Source of the DNA: Gammaproteobacteria bacterium
GTDB taxonomy: Bacteria; Pseudomonadota; Gammaproteobacteria; Pseudomonadales; Pseudohongiellaceae
DNA: 36,644 nucleotides
NCBI GenBank assembly: GCA_019654215.1
Contig: BPDI01000031.1
Coordinates: 1 to 36,644, forward strand
Direction: 5' to 3'
This document shows positions 36,510-36,644 of the stretch, in pieces. Within the stretch, counting starts at the first letter, position 1, and every line of letters starts with the position of its first letter. The translations under genes and the position numbers were made by a program. The notes under the pieces were generated by a model, which worked only from the letters and a program-made list of their open reading frames with translations, had not been told where the DNA came from and made no database searches.

Positions 36510-36644
36510 TCAATAGTTATAGTTACTTTGTCATACGCTTTAGCGGCGTCAAAATATTATTACCCTAGCGTTCAAATACATTTTGCATGAGTAAACACAG
36601 TTACAACAGAATTTGGGGACATAGCTTAGTAAGCTCAAATATAC

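Overview
The window is a chromosomal segment of a gammaproteobacterium, most likely a marine member of the Pseudomonadales/Cellvibrionales side. Evidence is gene content and order: accC-prmA-(DUF3426)-dusB-fis-purH-purD, coq7-yhfA-trpCDG, trpE-rpe, murU-amgK divergent from lptD-surA-pdxA-rsmA-apaG-apaH, cca-(pteridine reductase)-folK-folB-tsaD, divergent from rpsU-yqeY-dnaG-rpoD, then a tRNA-Ile2. These are blocks known from Pseudomonas, but with genes missing relative to that layout (no vfr/speD near trpC, no gph between rpe and trpE, no plsY near folB). Nearly everything from 1 to about 34.4 kb is core housekeeping.

Layout. 1-3.4 kb: end of accC, prmA and a zinc-ribbon/DUF3426 membrane protein. 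3.5-4.8 kb: dusB-fis. 4.9-8.4 kb: purine synthesis (purH, purD) and coq7. 8.5-15.2 kb: mostly minus strand, with yhfA, tryptophan genes trpC-trpD-trpG and trpE, a photolyase inserted on the opposite strand between trpG and trpE, and rpe. 15.3-17.8 kb: a DjlA-like cochaperone and the MurNAc recycling pair murU/amgK. 17.9-25.3 kb: the lptD-surA-pdxA-rsmA-apaG-apaH operon. 25.3-29.3 kb: cca and folate genes with tsaD. 29.4-34.3 kb: the macromolecular synthesis operon. 34.3 kb to the end: a tRNA gene followed immediately by the left end of an integrated mobile element (tyrosine integrase, AlpA-like small DNA-binding protein, an uncharacterised element protein, and a degenerate hexamer array).

Two cross-cutting observations matter. 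First, many genes are broken by single-base shifts, often in homopolymers, including essential ones (dnaG, trpE, cca, rsmA, prmA), while neighbours are perfectly open. This looks like uncorrected assembly or sequencing indels, worst at about 1.48-2.4 kb, rather than gene decay, so I annotate full gene spans across the shifts. Second, a -10 hexamer sits in the loop of GC-rich, T-tailed hairpins on both sides of rpoD (combined terminator/promoter), with related -10 plus GC-rich discriminator sites before dusB-fis and apaH. This fits growth-rate or stringent control and is the most interesting regulatory signal in the core region. The most accessory part, and the likeliest place for something undescribed, is the element at the right edge, which is cut by the window end.
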